Part shown: positions 8,797 to 18,056 of the stretch, piece by piece | Layout: the number at the start of each line of letters is the position of its first letter | How positions within the stretch are numbered: the first letter of the stretch is position 1 | NCBI GenBank assembly: GCA_965203475.1 | Contig: OZ241890.1 | Coordinates: 682,001-746,000, forward strand | Direction: 5' to 3' | Length of the DNA stretch: 64,000 nt | Source of the DNA: JABDMD01 sp965203475 | GTDB taxonomy: Bacteria > Pseudomonadota > Gammaproteobacteria > UBA4575 | Notes under the pieces: generated by a model | The model's input: only the letters and a program-made list of their open reading frames with translations | The model's database searches: none | What the model was told of the DNA's origin: nothing | Position numbers and translations under genes: made by a program

Positions 8797-9375
8797 CTAT
8801 CGATCAAAATTTAATTGTAAAAAATTATCTCGAATATAATCTAAAAATATTGAAGCTATTGAAAGTGCATATTCAAAAGGTGGAAATGTAGCAAAAACAT
8901 TTGCAGCATCAACATGCCAATTTTGTAAAACTTGCATCCGTTTTTTAGATTTCGGCTTTTCCACTACTGCTATGGTAGCCACCATTGCAATTCTTTTGCC
9001 TCCAATAATGGTTTCTCGTAAAGGCATAAAATTATTGGAGTACACCTTTCCATTCACTTTAATCATTTCTTTTTACCCATCCTTATGAAATGACCATGAA
9101 TTATTTGAATTACCACAGTGTGAATTAAATAAATGATCTTCTAAATCGTTGGGTGTTTTTGGGATTCCGTAATTATTTAAATATTCTGCTGAGGCAACTA
9201 AAATTCTTTCCGTCAGTGCGGAATCGGTCTTAAGCAGAATCACCCAGTTGGGTAATGAAATATCCTTACTTGATCAATTTCAGAAATCCTGCTTCGGTAC
9301 GTGCAACTTGACCTGTAGTGCGAGTCAATCATTGAATACCGAGTGATAATTCGAGCTCACGTATTTGCCGACGTT
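8797..9375 (-). pseudogene. Decayed LysR-family transcriptional regulator
   Basis: An intact 89-codon frame (8797-9066) reads as the C-terminal effector domain of a LysR regulator (VNGKVYSNNFMPLRE, NWHVDAANVFATFPP). Upstream on the minus strand the same family continues without an open frame: WVILLKTDSALTERILVASA and AEYLNNYGIPKTPNDLEDHLF (about 9080-9245), then the end of the helix-turn-helix region, RQIRELELSLGIQ, an in-frame TGA (9329-9331) and LTRTTGQVARTEAGF. A TAA separates the two domain parts near 9066, and about 100 residues in the middle plus the extreme N terminus are missing. The remnant therefore has an internal deletion and several stops. No target gene can be assigned. Confidence 0.8.
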
Positions 9376-9444
9376 AGTTGGGATTACGGTCTTTACAGTG
9401 AAATTTGAGTCATAGCTATTGCGCAAATGATTGTTTTGAAAACT

Positions 9445-10002
9445 TTATTTGTGTAATGCTTTTAGCAAAACATAAACCGCCCCAGTACCGCCGTCCATGG
9501 GCCTGGCTGAACAAAAAGCCAAAATTTCATTCCGTTTGCGAAGCCATTGATTCACCATCGGTTTCAAACGTGGGCCACGATTACTCGATCCATAGCCTTT
9601 TCCGTGGATTACACGTACACAACGAATGTTACTTTCTCTAGAGGATTGGATAAATTCAGCTAGTTCCTTCTGTGCTTCAGGCATTGTCATACCATGCAAA
9701 TCCAGTTCCGCACCTGTACTATATTGACCTTTTTTCAATTTTCGAAAAATAGTCTTTTGAATTCCTGGTCTACAGAATGAAAGACTGTCACCTGGTTGTG
9801 AGTCTTCTAATTCAAAACTCACTTCTAGAGATTCCTGTAGAACTTTTTGCTGATCCTTTAGGGTTTCTTTGGGGATGGGTTCGGGTTTGGTTGAAGAGTT
9901 ATCCGCCCGGTTGATATGCTCAGAATGTAATGGCTTTACCTCGCCGAATAAGTCAGCAAAAGTAGAATTATCATCGTCTTTAGGTGTTCCTTTTCCAGAC
10001 AT
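9445..10002 (-). CDS. Smr-domain endonuclease-like protein
   Basis: A 185-residue protein with a disordered acidic N-terminal half and a C-terminal Smr domain (about 100-183). The diagnostic motifs are present: LDLHGMT, RVIHGKGYGS and TGAVYVLL. In E. coli the related SmrB cleaves mRNA at collided ribosomes; this gene has the same N-extended architecture, so a ribosome-rescue or nuclease role is likely but inferred. It is divergent from surE, with a 92-base intergenic region holding both promoters. Confidence 0.9.
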   Translation of the reverse strand: MSGKGTPKDDDNSTFADLFGEVKPLHSEHINRADNSSTKPEPIPKETLKDQQKVLQESLEVSFELEDSQPGDSLSFCRPGIQKTIFRKLKKGQYSTGAELDLHGMTMPEAQKELAEFIQSSRESNIRCVRVIHGKGYGSSNRGPRLKPMVNQWLRKRNEILAFCSARPMDGGTGAVYVLLKALHK

Positions 10003-10094
10003 TTGGTTATTTCCATTATGCTAATTGAATTTGATACTATTTCCGTAGGCACATGGAATAATTCTACCTTTCAAAACTACGAAATTCAGTATTT

Positions 10095-10850
10095 ATGCAT
10101 TTGTTATTGAGTAACGATGACGGTATTCATTCGTCTGGGCTTAGATGCTTGGCAAATGCATTAGCTGAATTAGGGGAAATTACCGTTGTTGCGCCTAATC
10201 GAAATCGTAGTGCTTCGAGTAACTCACTTACGTTAGAACGACCCTTGCGCGCGCAAGAAGTTCAACCTAACTGGTATAGTGTCGATGGTACCCCTACAGA
10301 CTGTGTACATCTCGCGATTACCGGATTAGTTTCGAAAGAGCCCAATATCGTGGTATCAGGTATTAATGCGGGCGCAAATTTAGGGGATGATGTCATTTAT
10401 TCAGGTACTGTAGCCGCCGCAATGGAAGGGCGATTTTTAGGTTTACCTTCAGTTGCCATTTCGATTACGTCTTTCCAGCCTGAGTATTTGGAAGATGCAG
10501 CAAAAATAAGCAAACAAATTATTTCTGAATTGTCTAATACGACATTACCAAAAGATGTCATTATTAATATTAATATTCCAAATGTATCTTTAGCAGAACT
10601 GCAGGGTATACAAGTAACTCGATTAGGCAATCGACATAAAGCAGAACCCGTAATTCGTTCAGCAGATCCGCGTGGTAAACCAATTTATTGGGTGGGTGCT
10701 GCAGGTCCAGAACAAGATGCGGGTCCAGGCACGGATTTTCATGCCATCAATAACAACTATGTTTCAGTATCACCTATGCATTTAGACTTAACTCATTATC
10801 AAGCAATGGATGCTGTAAAACAGTGGATTGCAAATTGCAAAATTCTATAA
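10095..10850 (+). CDS. surE: 5'/3'-nucleotidase SurE
   Basis: A 251-residue metal-dependent phosphatase that removes phosphate from nucleoside 5'- and 3'-monophosphates. The N-terminal metal site LLSNDDGIHSSGL and the loop PNRNRSASSNSLT are canonical, followed by DGTPTDCV and SGINAGANLGDDVIYSGTVAAA. Length is normal for the family. First gene of the surE-pcm-yqaA-nlpD cluster found in many gammaproteobacteria, with 17 bases to pcm. Confidence 0.97.
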   Translation: MHLLLSNDDGIHSSGLRCLANALAELGEITVVAPNRNRSASSNSLTLERPLRAQEVQPNWYSVDGTPTDCVHLAITGLVSKEPNIVVSGINAGANLGDDVIYSGTVAAAMEGRFLGLPSVAISITSFQPEYLEDAAKISKQIISELSNTTLPKDVIININIPNVSLAELQGIQVTRLGNRHKAEPVIRSADPRGKPIYWVGAAGPEQDAGPGTDFHAINNNYVSVSPMHLDLTHYQAMDAVKQWIANCKIL

Positions 10851-10867
10851 ACATTAATTCATATTGA

Positions 10868-11533
10868 ATGGATAACAGCATTCATGAAGGTATTGGGATG
10901 ACCTCCCAACGAACACGTGACCGTTTAATTCAACGTCTCGAGGAAAAAGGAATTTCTAATCCTAGCGTTTTAGAGGCCATGCGCATTACTCCGCGACATT
11001 TATTTATGGATGAAGCTTTAGCGAGTCGTGCCTATGAAGATACGGCCTTACCTATTGGGCATAAACAAACCATTTCGCAACCTTATGTAGTCGCGAGAAT
11101 GACTGAAGCTATTTTATTGGATGGGTTGCCGGAAAGTGTGTTGGAGATTGGTACGGGTTCGGGCTATCAAGCTGCCATTCTTGCGGCTTTGATAAAAAAA
11201 GTCTTTACCGTAGAGCGTATTGAGCCACTATATAAACAAGCACGCATACGCGCCATGAATTTAGGGTTGAGAAATATTCAGTTTAAATTGTCGGATGGTA
11301 GTTGGGGTTGGGATAGCTATGCTCCTTATGAATCAATTGTAGTAACCGCTGCACCTAAAGAAGTGCCAGCAACACTGATTGACCAATTAAAAGTTAATGG
11401 TCGATTGGTAATTCCTGTCGGTAAGTCATCAGAGATACAAAAGTTATTATTAATTCGAAAAACAGAAGAAGGAGTTAGTGAAGAAATTTTAGATGCAGTA
11501 AGTTTTGTGCCGCTAGTGCATGGAAAAGTGTAG
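10868..11533 (+). CDS. pcm: Protein-L-isoaspartate O-methyltransferase
   Basis: A 221-residue SAM-dependent methyltransferase that repairs isoaspartyl residues in aged proteins. The SAM-binding motif VLEIGTGSGYQAAIL and the family motif DTALPIGHKQTISQPYVVARM are both present. ATG 10868 gives a few more N-terminal residues than the internal ATG (MTSQRTRDRL), which may be the real start. Its position directly behind surE is the classic gammaproteobacterial arrangement. Confidence 0.96.
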   Translation: MDNSIHEGIGMTSQRTRDRLIQRLEEKGISNPSVLEAMRITPRHLFMDEALASRAYEDTALPIGHKQTISQPYVVARMTEAILLDGLPESVLEIGTGSGYQAAILAALIKKVFTVERIEPLYKQARIRAMNLGLRNIQFKLSDGSWGWDSYAPYESIVVTAAPKEVPATLIDQLKVNGRLVIPVGKSSEIQKLLLIRKTEEGVSEEILDAVSFVPLVHGKV

Positions 11534-11550
11534 TACATTTAAAGGTATAT

Positions 11551-12135
11551 ATGAAGATTTTTGGCAATCTCTATGAGAAGGTGATGACCTGGTCCAAGCA
11601 CCCTAAGGCTGTGTATTATCTTGGTGGATTAAGTTTTGCAGAGTCATCTTTTTTTCCAATTCCACCCGATGTAATGCTGGCGCCCATGTCAGTAGCTCGA
11701 CCTGATCGTGCATGGCGATTTGCGTTTTGGACGACAGTTACTTCAGTACTAGGAGGACTGTTTGGGTACTTTATCGGCGCGTTTGCATTTGAATTTATTG
11801 AGCCATGGTTGCAGTCATCCACTTATGCGTCAAAATTTGATATGGCCAAACAATGGTTTGATCAATGGGGAGTTTGGGTTGTTTTTATTGCAGGATTTTC
11901 ACCAATTCCGTATAAGTTGTTTACTGTCACTGCAGGTTTACTTTCTCTGGCCATTATTCCATTTACAGTAGCATCCTTTATTGGGCGCGGCGCTCGCTTT
12001 TTCCTAGTGGCTGGATTATTAAAATATGCAGGACCAAAGTTAGAACCCTTGGTATTAAAATATGTCGAATGGTTAGGGTGGCTAACAGTTGGTTTAATAA
12101 TTTTGGGAATTTTATATTTTCAATATATTTATTAA
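11551..12135 (+). CDS. yqaA: YqaA/DedA-family membrane protein
   Basis: A 194-residue inner-membrane protein with four to five hydrophobic segments and the DedA/SNARE-associated features GGLSFAESSFFPIPPDVML and FIAGFSPIPYKLFTVTAG. Members of the family are proposed lipid transporters or scramblases. It lies 17 bases after pcm and its stop codon overlaps the nlpD start by one base (TAATG), so the two are translationally coupled. Confidence 0.9.
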   Translation: MKIFGNLYEKVMTWSKHPKAVYYLGGLSFAESSFFPIPPDVMLAPMSVARPDRAWRFAFWTTVTSVLGGLFGYFIGAFAFEFIEPWLQSSTYASKFDMAKQWFDQWGVWVVFIAGFSPIPYKLFTVTAGLLSLAIIPFTVASFIGRGARFFLVAGLLKYAGPKLEPLVLKYVEWLGWLTVGLIILGILYFQYIY

Positions 12136-12875
12136 TGTTTGACAAATTTCGTCAATTTCTTCTCCTGATTCTATGTATTTTTATTACTTCTTGCGCAAGC
12201 AATAAACTTTCCAATGTAACGTATGATTATGATCATGGTTACCATACGGTATTAAAAGGAGAAACGCTTTATTCTATCGCATGGCGACATGGGTTGGATT
12301 ACAAAAAAGTTGCGTCATGGAACAACATTCGTTCTCCCTATACTATTTATGCCGGTCAACGCTTACGATTAACAGTGCCTGAAATTACTTCTAAAACCTA
12401 TGCGAAGAAGAATAGCTCGAAAAAACAAACTACGAGCAGCAAAAAATCATCTACTGCGAAAAGAACTTCATCCACTTCTACTAAAAAGAAAGTCACTACT
12501 TTTAAACATGATTGGGGTTGGCCAACAAAGGGCAAGGTAATTGGCACTTATTCTAATAAAGCTGGAGGGAATAAGGGCATCGATATTGCTGGCAACGTTG
12601 GTCAAGACGTTTTTGCTGCATCATCGGGTAGAGTTGTGTATAGCGGTAATGGGTTGTTGGGATATGGAAATTTAATTATTGTTAAGCATAGCGAACAATA
12701 TTTAAGCGCGTATGCGCATAACGATAAATTGTTTGTAAAAGAAGGTGGAACGGTTAAAAGGGGACAAAAAATTGCGGAACTTGGTAAAACTGGAACAAAC
12801 ACACCGAAGTTGCATTTTGAAATTCGAGAAAATGGCAAACCAGTCGATCCATTGCGTTATTTGCCAAAGAACTAA
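12135..12875 (+). CDS. nlpD: NlpD-like murein hydrolase activator (LysM + M23 lipoprotein)
   Basis: A 246-residue lipoprotein: signal with lipobox FITSC, LysM domain (HTVLKGETLYSIAWRHG, about 38-82), a Ser/Thr/Lys-rich linker and a C-terminal LytM/M23 domain (GNKGIDIAGNVGQDVFAA... LHFEIRENGKPVDPLRYL). The M23 domain lacks a complete zinc set (GIDIA in place of HxxxD-type ligands), as in activators such as E. coli NlpD that stimulate amidases during cell division. In most gammaproteobacteria nlpD precedes rpoS; here a convergent gene follows instead. Confidence 0.93.
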   Translation: MFDKFRQFLLLILCIFITSCASNKLSNVTYDYDHGYHTVLKGETLYSIAWRHGLDYKKVASWNNIRSPYTIYAGQRLRLTVPEITSKTYAKKNSSKKQTTSSKKSSTAKRTSSTSTKKKVTTFKHDWGWPTKGKVIGTYSNKAGGNKGIDIAGNVGQDVFAASSGRVVYSGNGLLGYGNLIIVKHSEQYLSAYAHNDKLFVKEGGTVKRGQKIAELGKTGTNTPKLHFEIRENGKPVDPLRYLPKN

Positions 12876-13249
12876 TCGTTATTAAGAATTAACCCAGCGA
12901 CAGCTTTTCTACTTTCCGCAATTAAAATCCCATAGGTTCTGCATGCAGAGTGTGTGTTCATGGTTTCAAGGCCAATGTGTTGACGTGAAAATAATTCTAG
13001 AATTCGCGGATTAGGCATTTGTAGTTTTGCACCACTGCCCAGAATTACAATTTCAGGTTGCATGGAAATAAGTGCTTCGCAGCTCTCTTCGCTTAAATCA
13101 CTAATGCTATTTGTATTCCATGGAATGATTACTTGCTCAGGAGAAATAATTAAATTTTCAGTGTGAGGTTCATCGTTAATAAATACACACCCAGGCTGAT
13201 AGGCCGTAATTACATACGTTGCTTCAGCAAAATCTTGCGTAATATCCAT
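12872..13249 (-). CDS. Mth938/DUF498-domain protein
   Basis: A 125-residue protein of the Mth938/NDUFAF3-like family. The recognisable core is PEIVILGSGAKLQMP ... GLETMNTHSACRTYGILIAE. Homologues include a human complex I assembly factor; bacterial members have no settled function. It converges on nlpD, overlapping its last four bases, and occupies the place where rpoS is usual. Confidence 0.85.
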   Translation of the reverse strand: MDITQDFAEATYVITAYQPGCVFINDEPHTENLIISPEQVIIPWNTNSISDLSEESCEALISMQPEIVILGSGAKLQMPNPRILELFSRQHIGLETMNTHSACRTYGILIAESRKAVAGLILNND

Positions 13250-13344
13250 AATGTCTTTTAGAGTTATTTTCGATCAGGAATTTGTTAGTCAGATGTTGTC
13301 GAATCGCGTATTATACTGCGCCCAACTAGGAGTAGGCTGATTAA

Positions 13345-14520
13345 ATGGAAGAATTTGCGCGAATCTCAAGGCTTCCCCCTTACGTTTTCAATATTGTCAA
13401 CGAGCTTAAAGCGAACGCAAGAGCGAATGGCGAAGATATTGTGGATTTTGGGATGGGCAATCCTGATCAACCTCCCCCAAAACATATTTCTGAAAAGTTA
13501 GCTGAGGTTGCCCAACGGGATGACACTCATCGTTATTCACTTTCCCGTGGTATACCACGTTTGCGTCGCGCGGTAACGGATTGGTATGCGCGAAAATTTG
13601 ATGTTGAATTAGACCCAGAGAAAGAAGCGATTGTAACGATTGGTTCTAAGGAAGGGCTTGCTCACTTAACGTTAGCAACGCTAGGCCCGGGCGATGCAGT
13701 GTTAGTGCCTAACCCTGCTTATCCAATTCACCCTTATGGCTGTGTCATTGCAGGCGCAGATATTTTATATGTTCCGCTGATTGGAAATTCAGATTTTTTT
13801 TCAGAATTGGAAAAAGCAATTCAAGACTCATGGCCAAAACCAAAAATGCTAATTGTTAATTTCCCGTGTAATCCAACCACACAATGTGTTGATCTTGAAT
13901 TTTTAGAAAAATTAGTATCCATTTGTAAAGAATATAATATGTGGCTTGTGCATGATATTGCCTACGGTGAAATTACATTTGATGGTTATCAGGCACCTTC
14001 GGTTTTACAAGTTGCAGGTGCAAAAGATATCGCGGTTGAATTTTATTCTTTGTCTAAAACATACAATATGCCAGGTTGGCGTGTCGGATTTATGTGTGGA
14101 AATTCAACACTAGTAGAAGCATTAGCAAGAATTAAGTCTTATTTAGATTACGGTATGTTTACACCAATTCAGGTGGCAGCTATTGCGGCACTGGATAGCC
14201 CACAAGAAGTGATCGATGAAGTGCGCCTGACGTATCAGAATAGACGTGATGTATTATGCGACGGTTTGAACAGCTCTGGCTGGTATGTTGAGTGGCCTAA
14301 AGCTACGATGTTTGTATGGGCCAAAATTCCCGAAGCATTTCAGCATTTTGATTCACTGGAATTTTCTAAAAAATTATTACAGGATGCAAAAGTTGCTGTA
14401 TCACCCGGCGTTGGGTTTGGGAAATATGGTGATAAACATGTACGTTTCAGTTTGATAGAGAATCAACATCGAACGAGGCAGGCAGTTCGCAATATTAAAA
14501 AGATGATGCGCAATGCTTAA
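13345..14520 (+). CDS. alaC: Class I/II aminotransferase, AlaC type
   Basis: A 391-residue PLP-dependent aminotransferase of the AlaC (YfdZ) type, which makes alanine from pyruvate with glutamate as amino donor. Seen: substrate loop DFGMGNPDQPPP, NPAYPIHPYG, the conserved NFPCNPTTQ, and the PLP lysine in SLSKTYNMPGWRVGF. It is followed after 30 bases by hom and then thrC, an order common in Pseudomonas- and Xanthomonas-like bacteria, so it may be co-transcribed with the threonine genes. Confidence 0.93.
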   Translation: MEEFARISRLPPYVFNIVNELKANARANGEDIVDFGMGNPDQPPPKHISEKLAEVAQRDDTHRYSLSRGIPRLRRAVTDWYARKFDVELDPEKEAIVTIGSKEGLAHLTLATLGPGDAVLVPNPAYPIHPYGCVIAGADILYVPLIGNSDFFSELEKAIQDSWPKPKMLIVNFPCNPTTQCVDLEFLEKLVSICKEYNMWLVHDIAYGEITFDGYQAPSVLQVAGAKDIAVEFYSLSKTYNMPGWRVGFMCGNSTLVEALARIKSYLDYGMFTPIQVAAIAALDSPQEVIDEVRLTYQNRRDVLCDGLNSSGWYVEWPKATMFVWAKIPEAFQHFDSLEFSKKLLQDAKVAVSPGVGFGKYGDKHVRFSLIENQHRTRQAVRNIKKMMRNA

Positions 14521-14550
14521 AATAATATTCTTGAGTTATATTCGTAAGTA

Positions 14551-15864
14551 ATGTTAGAAGCTGTAAAAATTGGAGTATTAGGTTTGGGTACCGTTGGATG
14601 CGGTGCTGCAAATATTTTGTTGCGTAATGCTGACGAGATTGCACGAAGGGCAGGTCGCGGCATCGAAATTTCGATTGCGAGTGTGCGTGATGTAAAAAAA
14701 CAACGTGCATATGATGTATCTAATATTTCCATAACAGAAGATTCAAAAAAAGTTGTAAATAATCCAGATGTAAAAATCATCTTAGAGTTGATTGGCGGTA
14801 CCGAAGAAGCGCTAGAACTTGTTTTAACTGCGATTGATAACGGTAAACATGTAGTGACTGCAAATAAAGCGTTAATTGCACTACATGGAAATGAAATTTT
14901 TAAACGCGCACAAGAAAAAGGTGTAACAGTTGCCTTTGAGGCTGCTGTTGCAGGCGGTATTCCTATAATAAAAGCTATACGCGAAGGACTAGCCGGTAAC
15001 TCGATCCAATGGTTGGTTGGAATTATCAACGGCACTGGCAATTTTATTTTGACCGAGATGCGTGATAAAGAAAGAGATTTTGAAGATGTGTTGAAAGAAG
15101 CACAACAGCTTGGTTATGCTGAGACCGATCCAACCTTTGATATTGAAGGAATTGATGCTGCCCACAAGCTGACCATATTGGCATCCATTGCCTTTGGTGT
15201 ACCTTTGCAATTTGACAAAGTGTATACGGAAGGAATAACAAAAATTACACGTGAAGATGTTTTCTACGCAAGTGAATTAGGATATCGAATTAAACATTTA
15301 GGCATTGCTAAGCGAACCTCAAATGGACTTGAATTGCGTGTGCATCCTACTTTAATTCCACATCGCAGACTCATTGCTAACGTGGACGGGGTAATGAATG
15401 CGGTCGTGGTAAAAGCAGACGCGCTTGGGCCGAGTCTATACTATGGTGCAGGTGCAGGTGCAGAACCAACCGGTTCGGCAGTTGTGGCCGATTTAGTCGA
15501 TGTTGTTCGAGCATTAACTACGGATCCTGAAAATCGGGTTCCTCACTTAGCATTTCAGTCGAATGCTTTATCCGATATTCCAGTTCTTTCAATGGATGAT
15601 GTATCCACAGCATACTATTTACGCATACATGTACAAGACAAACCGGGTGTATTGTCAGAAGTGACGCAAATTTTTGCAGAACAATATATTAGTATTGAAG
15701 CTATTATCCAAAAAGAACCACAAGCAAATGCAATAAGTGTACCCATTATTATTCTTACTCATGATGTAAGTGAACAAAATATGAATCAAGCAATTGCAGA
15801 AATTGAACAGCTTGAAAATGTTATGAGTAAAATCATGCGTATACGATTAGAGACTCTCAGTTAA
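14551..15864 (+). CDS. hom: Homoserine dehydrogenase
   Basis: A 437-residue NAD(P)-dependent enzyme converting aspartate semialdehyde to homoserine, the branch point to threonine and methionine. The Rossmann motif GVLGLGTVGCG, ANKALIA and the signature GGIPIIKAIREGLAGN...GIINGTGNFIL are present. A C-terminal ACT domain (LRIHVQDKPGVLSEV) implies allosteric control, probably by threonine. It stands alone, not fused to aspartokinase, and is followed seven bases later by thrC. Confidence 0.97.
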   Translation: MLEAVKIGVLGLGTVGCGAANILLRNADEIARRAGRGIEISIASVRDVKKQRAYDVSNISITEDSKKVVNNPDVKIILELIGGTEEALELVLTAIDNGKHVVTANKALIALHGNEIFKRAQEKGVTVAFEAAVAGGIPIIKAIREGLAGNSIQWLVGIINGTGNFILTEMRDKERDFEDVLKEAQQLGYAETDPTFDIEGIDAAHKLTILASIAFGVPLQFDKVYTEGITKITREDVFYASELGYRIKHLGIAKRTSNGLELRVHPTLIPHRRLIANVDGVMNAVVVKADALGPSLYYGAGAGAEPTGSAVVADLVDVVRALTTDPENRVPHLAFQSNALSDIPVLSMDDVSTAYYLRIHVQDKPGVLSEVTQIFAEQYISIEAIIQKEPQANAISVPIIILTHDVSEQNMNQAIAEIEQLENVMSKIMRIRLETLS

Positions 15865-15870
15865 CTATCT

Positions 15871-17019
15871 ATGAATGAAAATCGATATACCGGTCTAATC
15901 GATCGTTACCGCGCAGTTTTGCCATTAGCCCCTAATTGCAAAGCGATTAGTTTAAACGAAGGAGATACACCACTTATCAAGTGTAATAATCTTTCCATTG
16001 CAAATGAACATGAAGTAAATGTTTATTTAAAGTTTGAAGGCCTGAATCCTACTGGGTCATTTAAGGACCGAGGAATGACGGTAGCCGTTACACATGCGGT
16101 GTCTGAAGGAAGTCGTGCGATTATTTGTGCATCGACTGGAAATACATCGGCATCAGCGGCTGCCTATGCTGCACGTGCTGGAATCAAAGCATTTGTTTTA
16201 ATACCTGACGGTAAAATTGCCCTAGGTAAATTAGCGCAGGCTATGATGCATGGAGCAGAGATCATTCAAATCCGTGGAAATTTTGATGATGGGATGAGTT
16301 TGGTTAAAGAAGTTGCCAATGAAGCACCTGTAAGTATTGTTAATTCAATAAACCCCTATCGTATTCAAGGTCAAAAAACGGCGGCCTATGAAATTTCAGA
16401 AGCCCTAGGGAAAGCTCCCGATTTCCATTGCTTGCCTGTTGGCAATGCTGGAAATATTTCAGCCTATTGGATGGGTTATACGGAATTAGCAGCGAACGAA
16501 AATGGTGAAGATACATTTGCGTCAAAATATTTTGGTGAGGAGTTTAACTTTTTAGCGAAAAGCTCATCTTTTGCCAACAATGATTCTAGACCTAAAATGT
16601 TAGGCTACCAGGCAGCTGGAGCCGCCCCTTTCATGCATGGGAAAATAGTAGAAAAGCCTGAAACGGTGGCTACCGCTATTCGAATTGGGCATCCACAGAG
16701 TTGGGATTTAGCACAAGCCGCAGTAAAAGAGTCTGGTGGTAGTTTTAATTCTTTTACTGATGAAGAAATTCTGGCGACACAAAAATTATTAGCATCATCG
16801 GAGGGGATATTTTGTGAGCCTGCTTCCGCCATTTCTTTGACGGGCGCACTATATAACATTCAAAATGGCAACATTCCTAATGGAAGCACTGTTGTATGTA
16901 CGTTGACAGGTCATGGTTTGAAGGATCCAGACATTGCGATAAAACAAAGTAATATACAACTTGTTGCAATAGATGCAGAATTAAATTCTGTTAAAAATGC
17001 AATCCTGTCAAATTTATAA
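15871..17019 (+). CDS. thrC: Threonine synthase
   Basis: A 382-residue PLP enzyme that converts O-phosphohomoserine to threonine. The PLP lysine lies in GSFKDRGM (about residue 64), the phosphate-binding loop is CASTGNTSASAAAYA, and LPVGNAGNISAYW and TLTGHGLKDPD are family motifs. It is the short form that lacks a long N-terminal domain. It forms an operon with hom. Confidence 0.96.
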   Translation: MNENRYTGLIDRYRAVLPLAPNCKAISLNEGDTPLIKCNNLSIANEHEVNVYLKFEGLNPTGSFKDRGMTVAVTHAVSEGSRAIICASTGNTSASAAAYAARAGIKAFVLIPDGKIALGKLAQAMMHGAEIIQIRGNFDDGMSLVKEVANEAPVSIVNSINPYRIQGQKTAAYEISEALGKAPDFHCLPVGNAGNISAYWMGYTELAANENGEDTFASKYFGEEFNFLAKSSSFANNDSRPKMLGYQAAGAAPFMHGKIVEKPETVATAIRIGHPQSWDLAQAAVKESGGSFNSFTDEEILATQKLLASSEGIFCEPASAISLTGALYNIQNGNIPNGSTVVCTLTGHGLKDPDIAIKQSNIQLVAIDAELNSVKNAILSNL

Positions 17020-17042
17020 ACTTAATTTTTAATAGAGTGGTT

Positions 17043-17951
17043 ATGCATCGACTTTTGCAAGCATATAAAATTGTTTGTTTTTTACTTTTTTATACTCTTT
17101 CTTTTCTTGTTTATGCGGAAGGCGTTGAGAAACCTTTTTTATGGAAAATAGAGGGCGATAAAACTTCATATTTATTTGGCACAATTCATGTAGCCGATCC
17201 GCGTGTTACTCAATTACATCCCTCGGCAGAGGCCGCATTTAAGCAAAGCACTTTTGTGGTAACCGAAATTCCACTTGAAATGAGTACCATACTCACACAA
17301 ACACAACATATGATTCTACCTGGCGAAACTACTCTCTATGATTTGGTGCCAAAAGATTTATTACAAAGAACAGAATCCATTTTACAAAAAATTAGCCCAG
17401 CATTAACAATTGAGCCTTTGCTTAAATTTAAAATTTGGGCTTTAGCGGCAAGCTTGCCTTTGTTAGAACAACAGCTAAAAAACCCAGCAGCATTGCCGTT
17501 AGATGCACAGCTTTATCAACGTGCCTTAACCGAAGAGAAAAATGTGGGTGGACTGGAAACTTTGGAAGAGCAATTACATATTTTTGACAGTCTTAATAAT
17601 GATGAACAGGTAAAAATGCTTGGTGACACTGTAGAGTTTATGGAACAAGCAGAGGCCGAAGGGGTGAGCATTGTAGAACAATTTATTCAGAAATATTCGC
17701 ATGGGGATTTAGAGAACTTTGGAGCCTATATGATGAAATATGTCAAACAAGATGAGTTTTATAATCAATTCATGCGAAAAATTTTGCATAACCGAAACTA
17801 TCTAATGGCAGAAAGAATTGATCACAAATTAAAAAATGATGCTCAAAACACTTATTTTTTTGCAGTAGGTGCGGGCCATTATTGGGGCGAAACAGGGGTG
17901 CAAAATTTATTAATTAAAAAGGGCTATAAAATTACTCGAATTTTGGAATAA
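17043..17951 (+). CDS. TraB/GumN-family protein, secreted
   Basis: A 302-residue protein from ATG 17043 (GTG 17037 is two codons upstream). It has an N-terminal signal peptide (hydrophobic FLLFYTLSFLVYA) and the TraB/GumN core: SYLFGTIHVADPRV at the N side and FFAVGAGHYWGETGVQNLL near the C terminus. Those two GxxH motifs are the putative metal sites of this family, related to Tiki-like metalloproteases. Bacterial function is not defined. It follows thrC after 23 bases and may be read through. Confidence 0.88.
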   Translation: MHRLLQAYKIVCFLLFYTLSFLVYAEGVEKPFLWKIEGDKTSYLFGTIHVADPRVTQLHPSAEAAFKQSTFVVTEIPLEMSTILTQTQHMILPGETTLYDLVPKDLLQRTESILQKISPALTIEPLLKFKIWALAASLPLLEQQLKNPAALPLDAQLYQRALTEEKNVGGLETLEEQLHIFDSLNNDEQVKMLGDTVEFMEQAEAEGVSIVEQFIQKYSHGDLENFGAYMMKYVKQDEFYNQFMRKILHNRNYLMAERIDHKLKNDAQNTYFFAVGAGHYWGETGVQNLLIKKGYKITRILE

Positions 17952-18032
17952 TTGTTCCGATAAATGGAAGTTTTTCGGGTTTATCCGTTTATTTCATAAC
18001 TTGTTTTGAGTTTTGATATGCATAAAATTACT

Positions 18033-18050
18033 GCATAGTAATTACTATGC
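18033..18050. promoter_or_regulatory. 18-bp perfect palindrome before tfpZ
   Basis: GCATAGTAATTACTATGC is a perfect 18-bp inverted repeat six bases before the tfpZ start codon, where the ribosome binding site should be. It could be a dimeric repressor operator, or an mRNA hairpin that hides the ribosome binding site. No SD-like sequence is otherwise obvious there. It is not followed by a T run, so it is not a terminator for the upstream gene. Confidence 0.5.
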
Positions 18051-18056
18051 AAATTC

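Noticed and set aside
9405..9641. Plus-strand 78-codon frame opposite smr
   Set aside because: It overlaps the Smr domain, whose motifs are well supported on the minus strand.
14517..15041. Long antisense frame within hom
   Set aside because: Shadow of the hom coding sequence; hom motifs and an ACT domain are clear on the plus strand.
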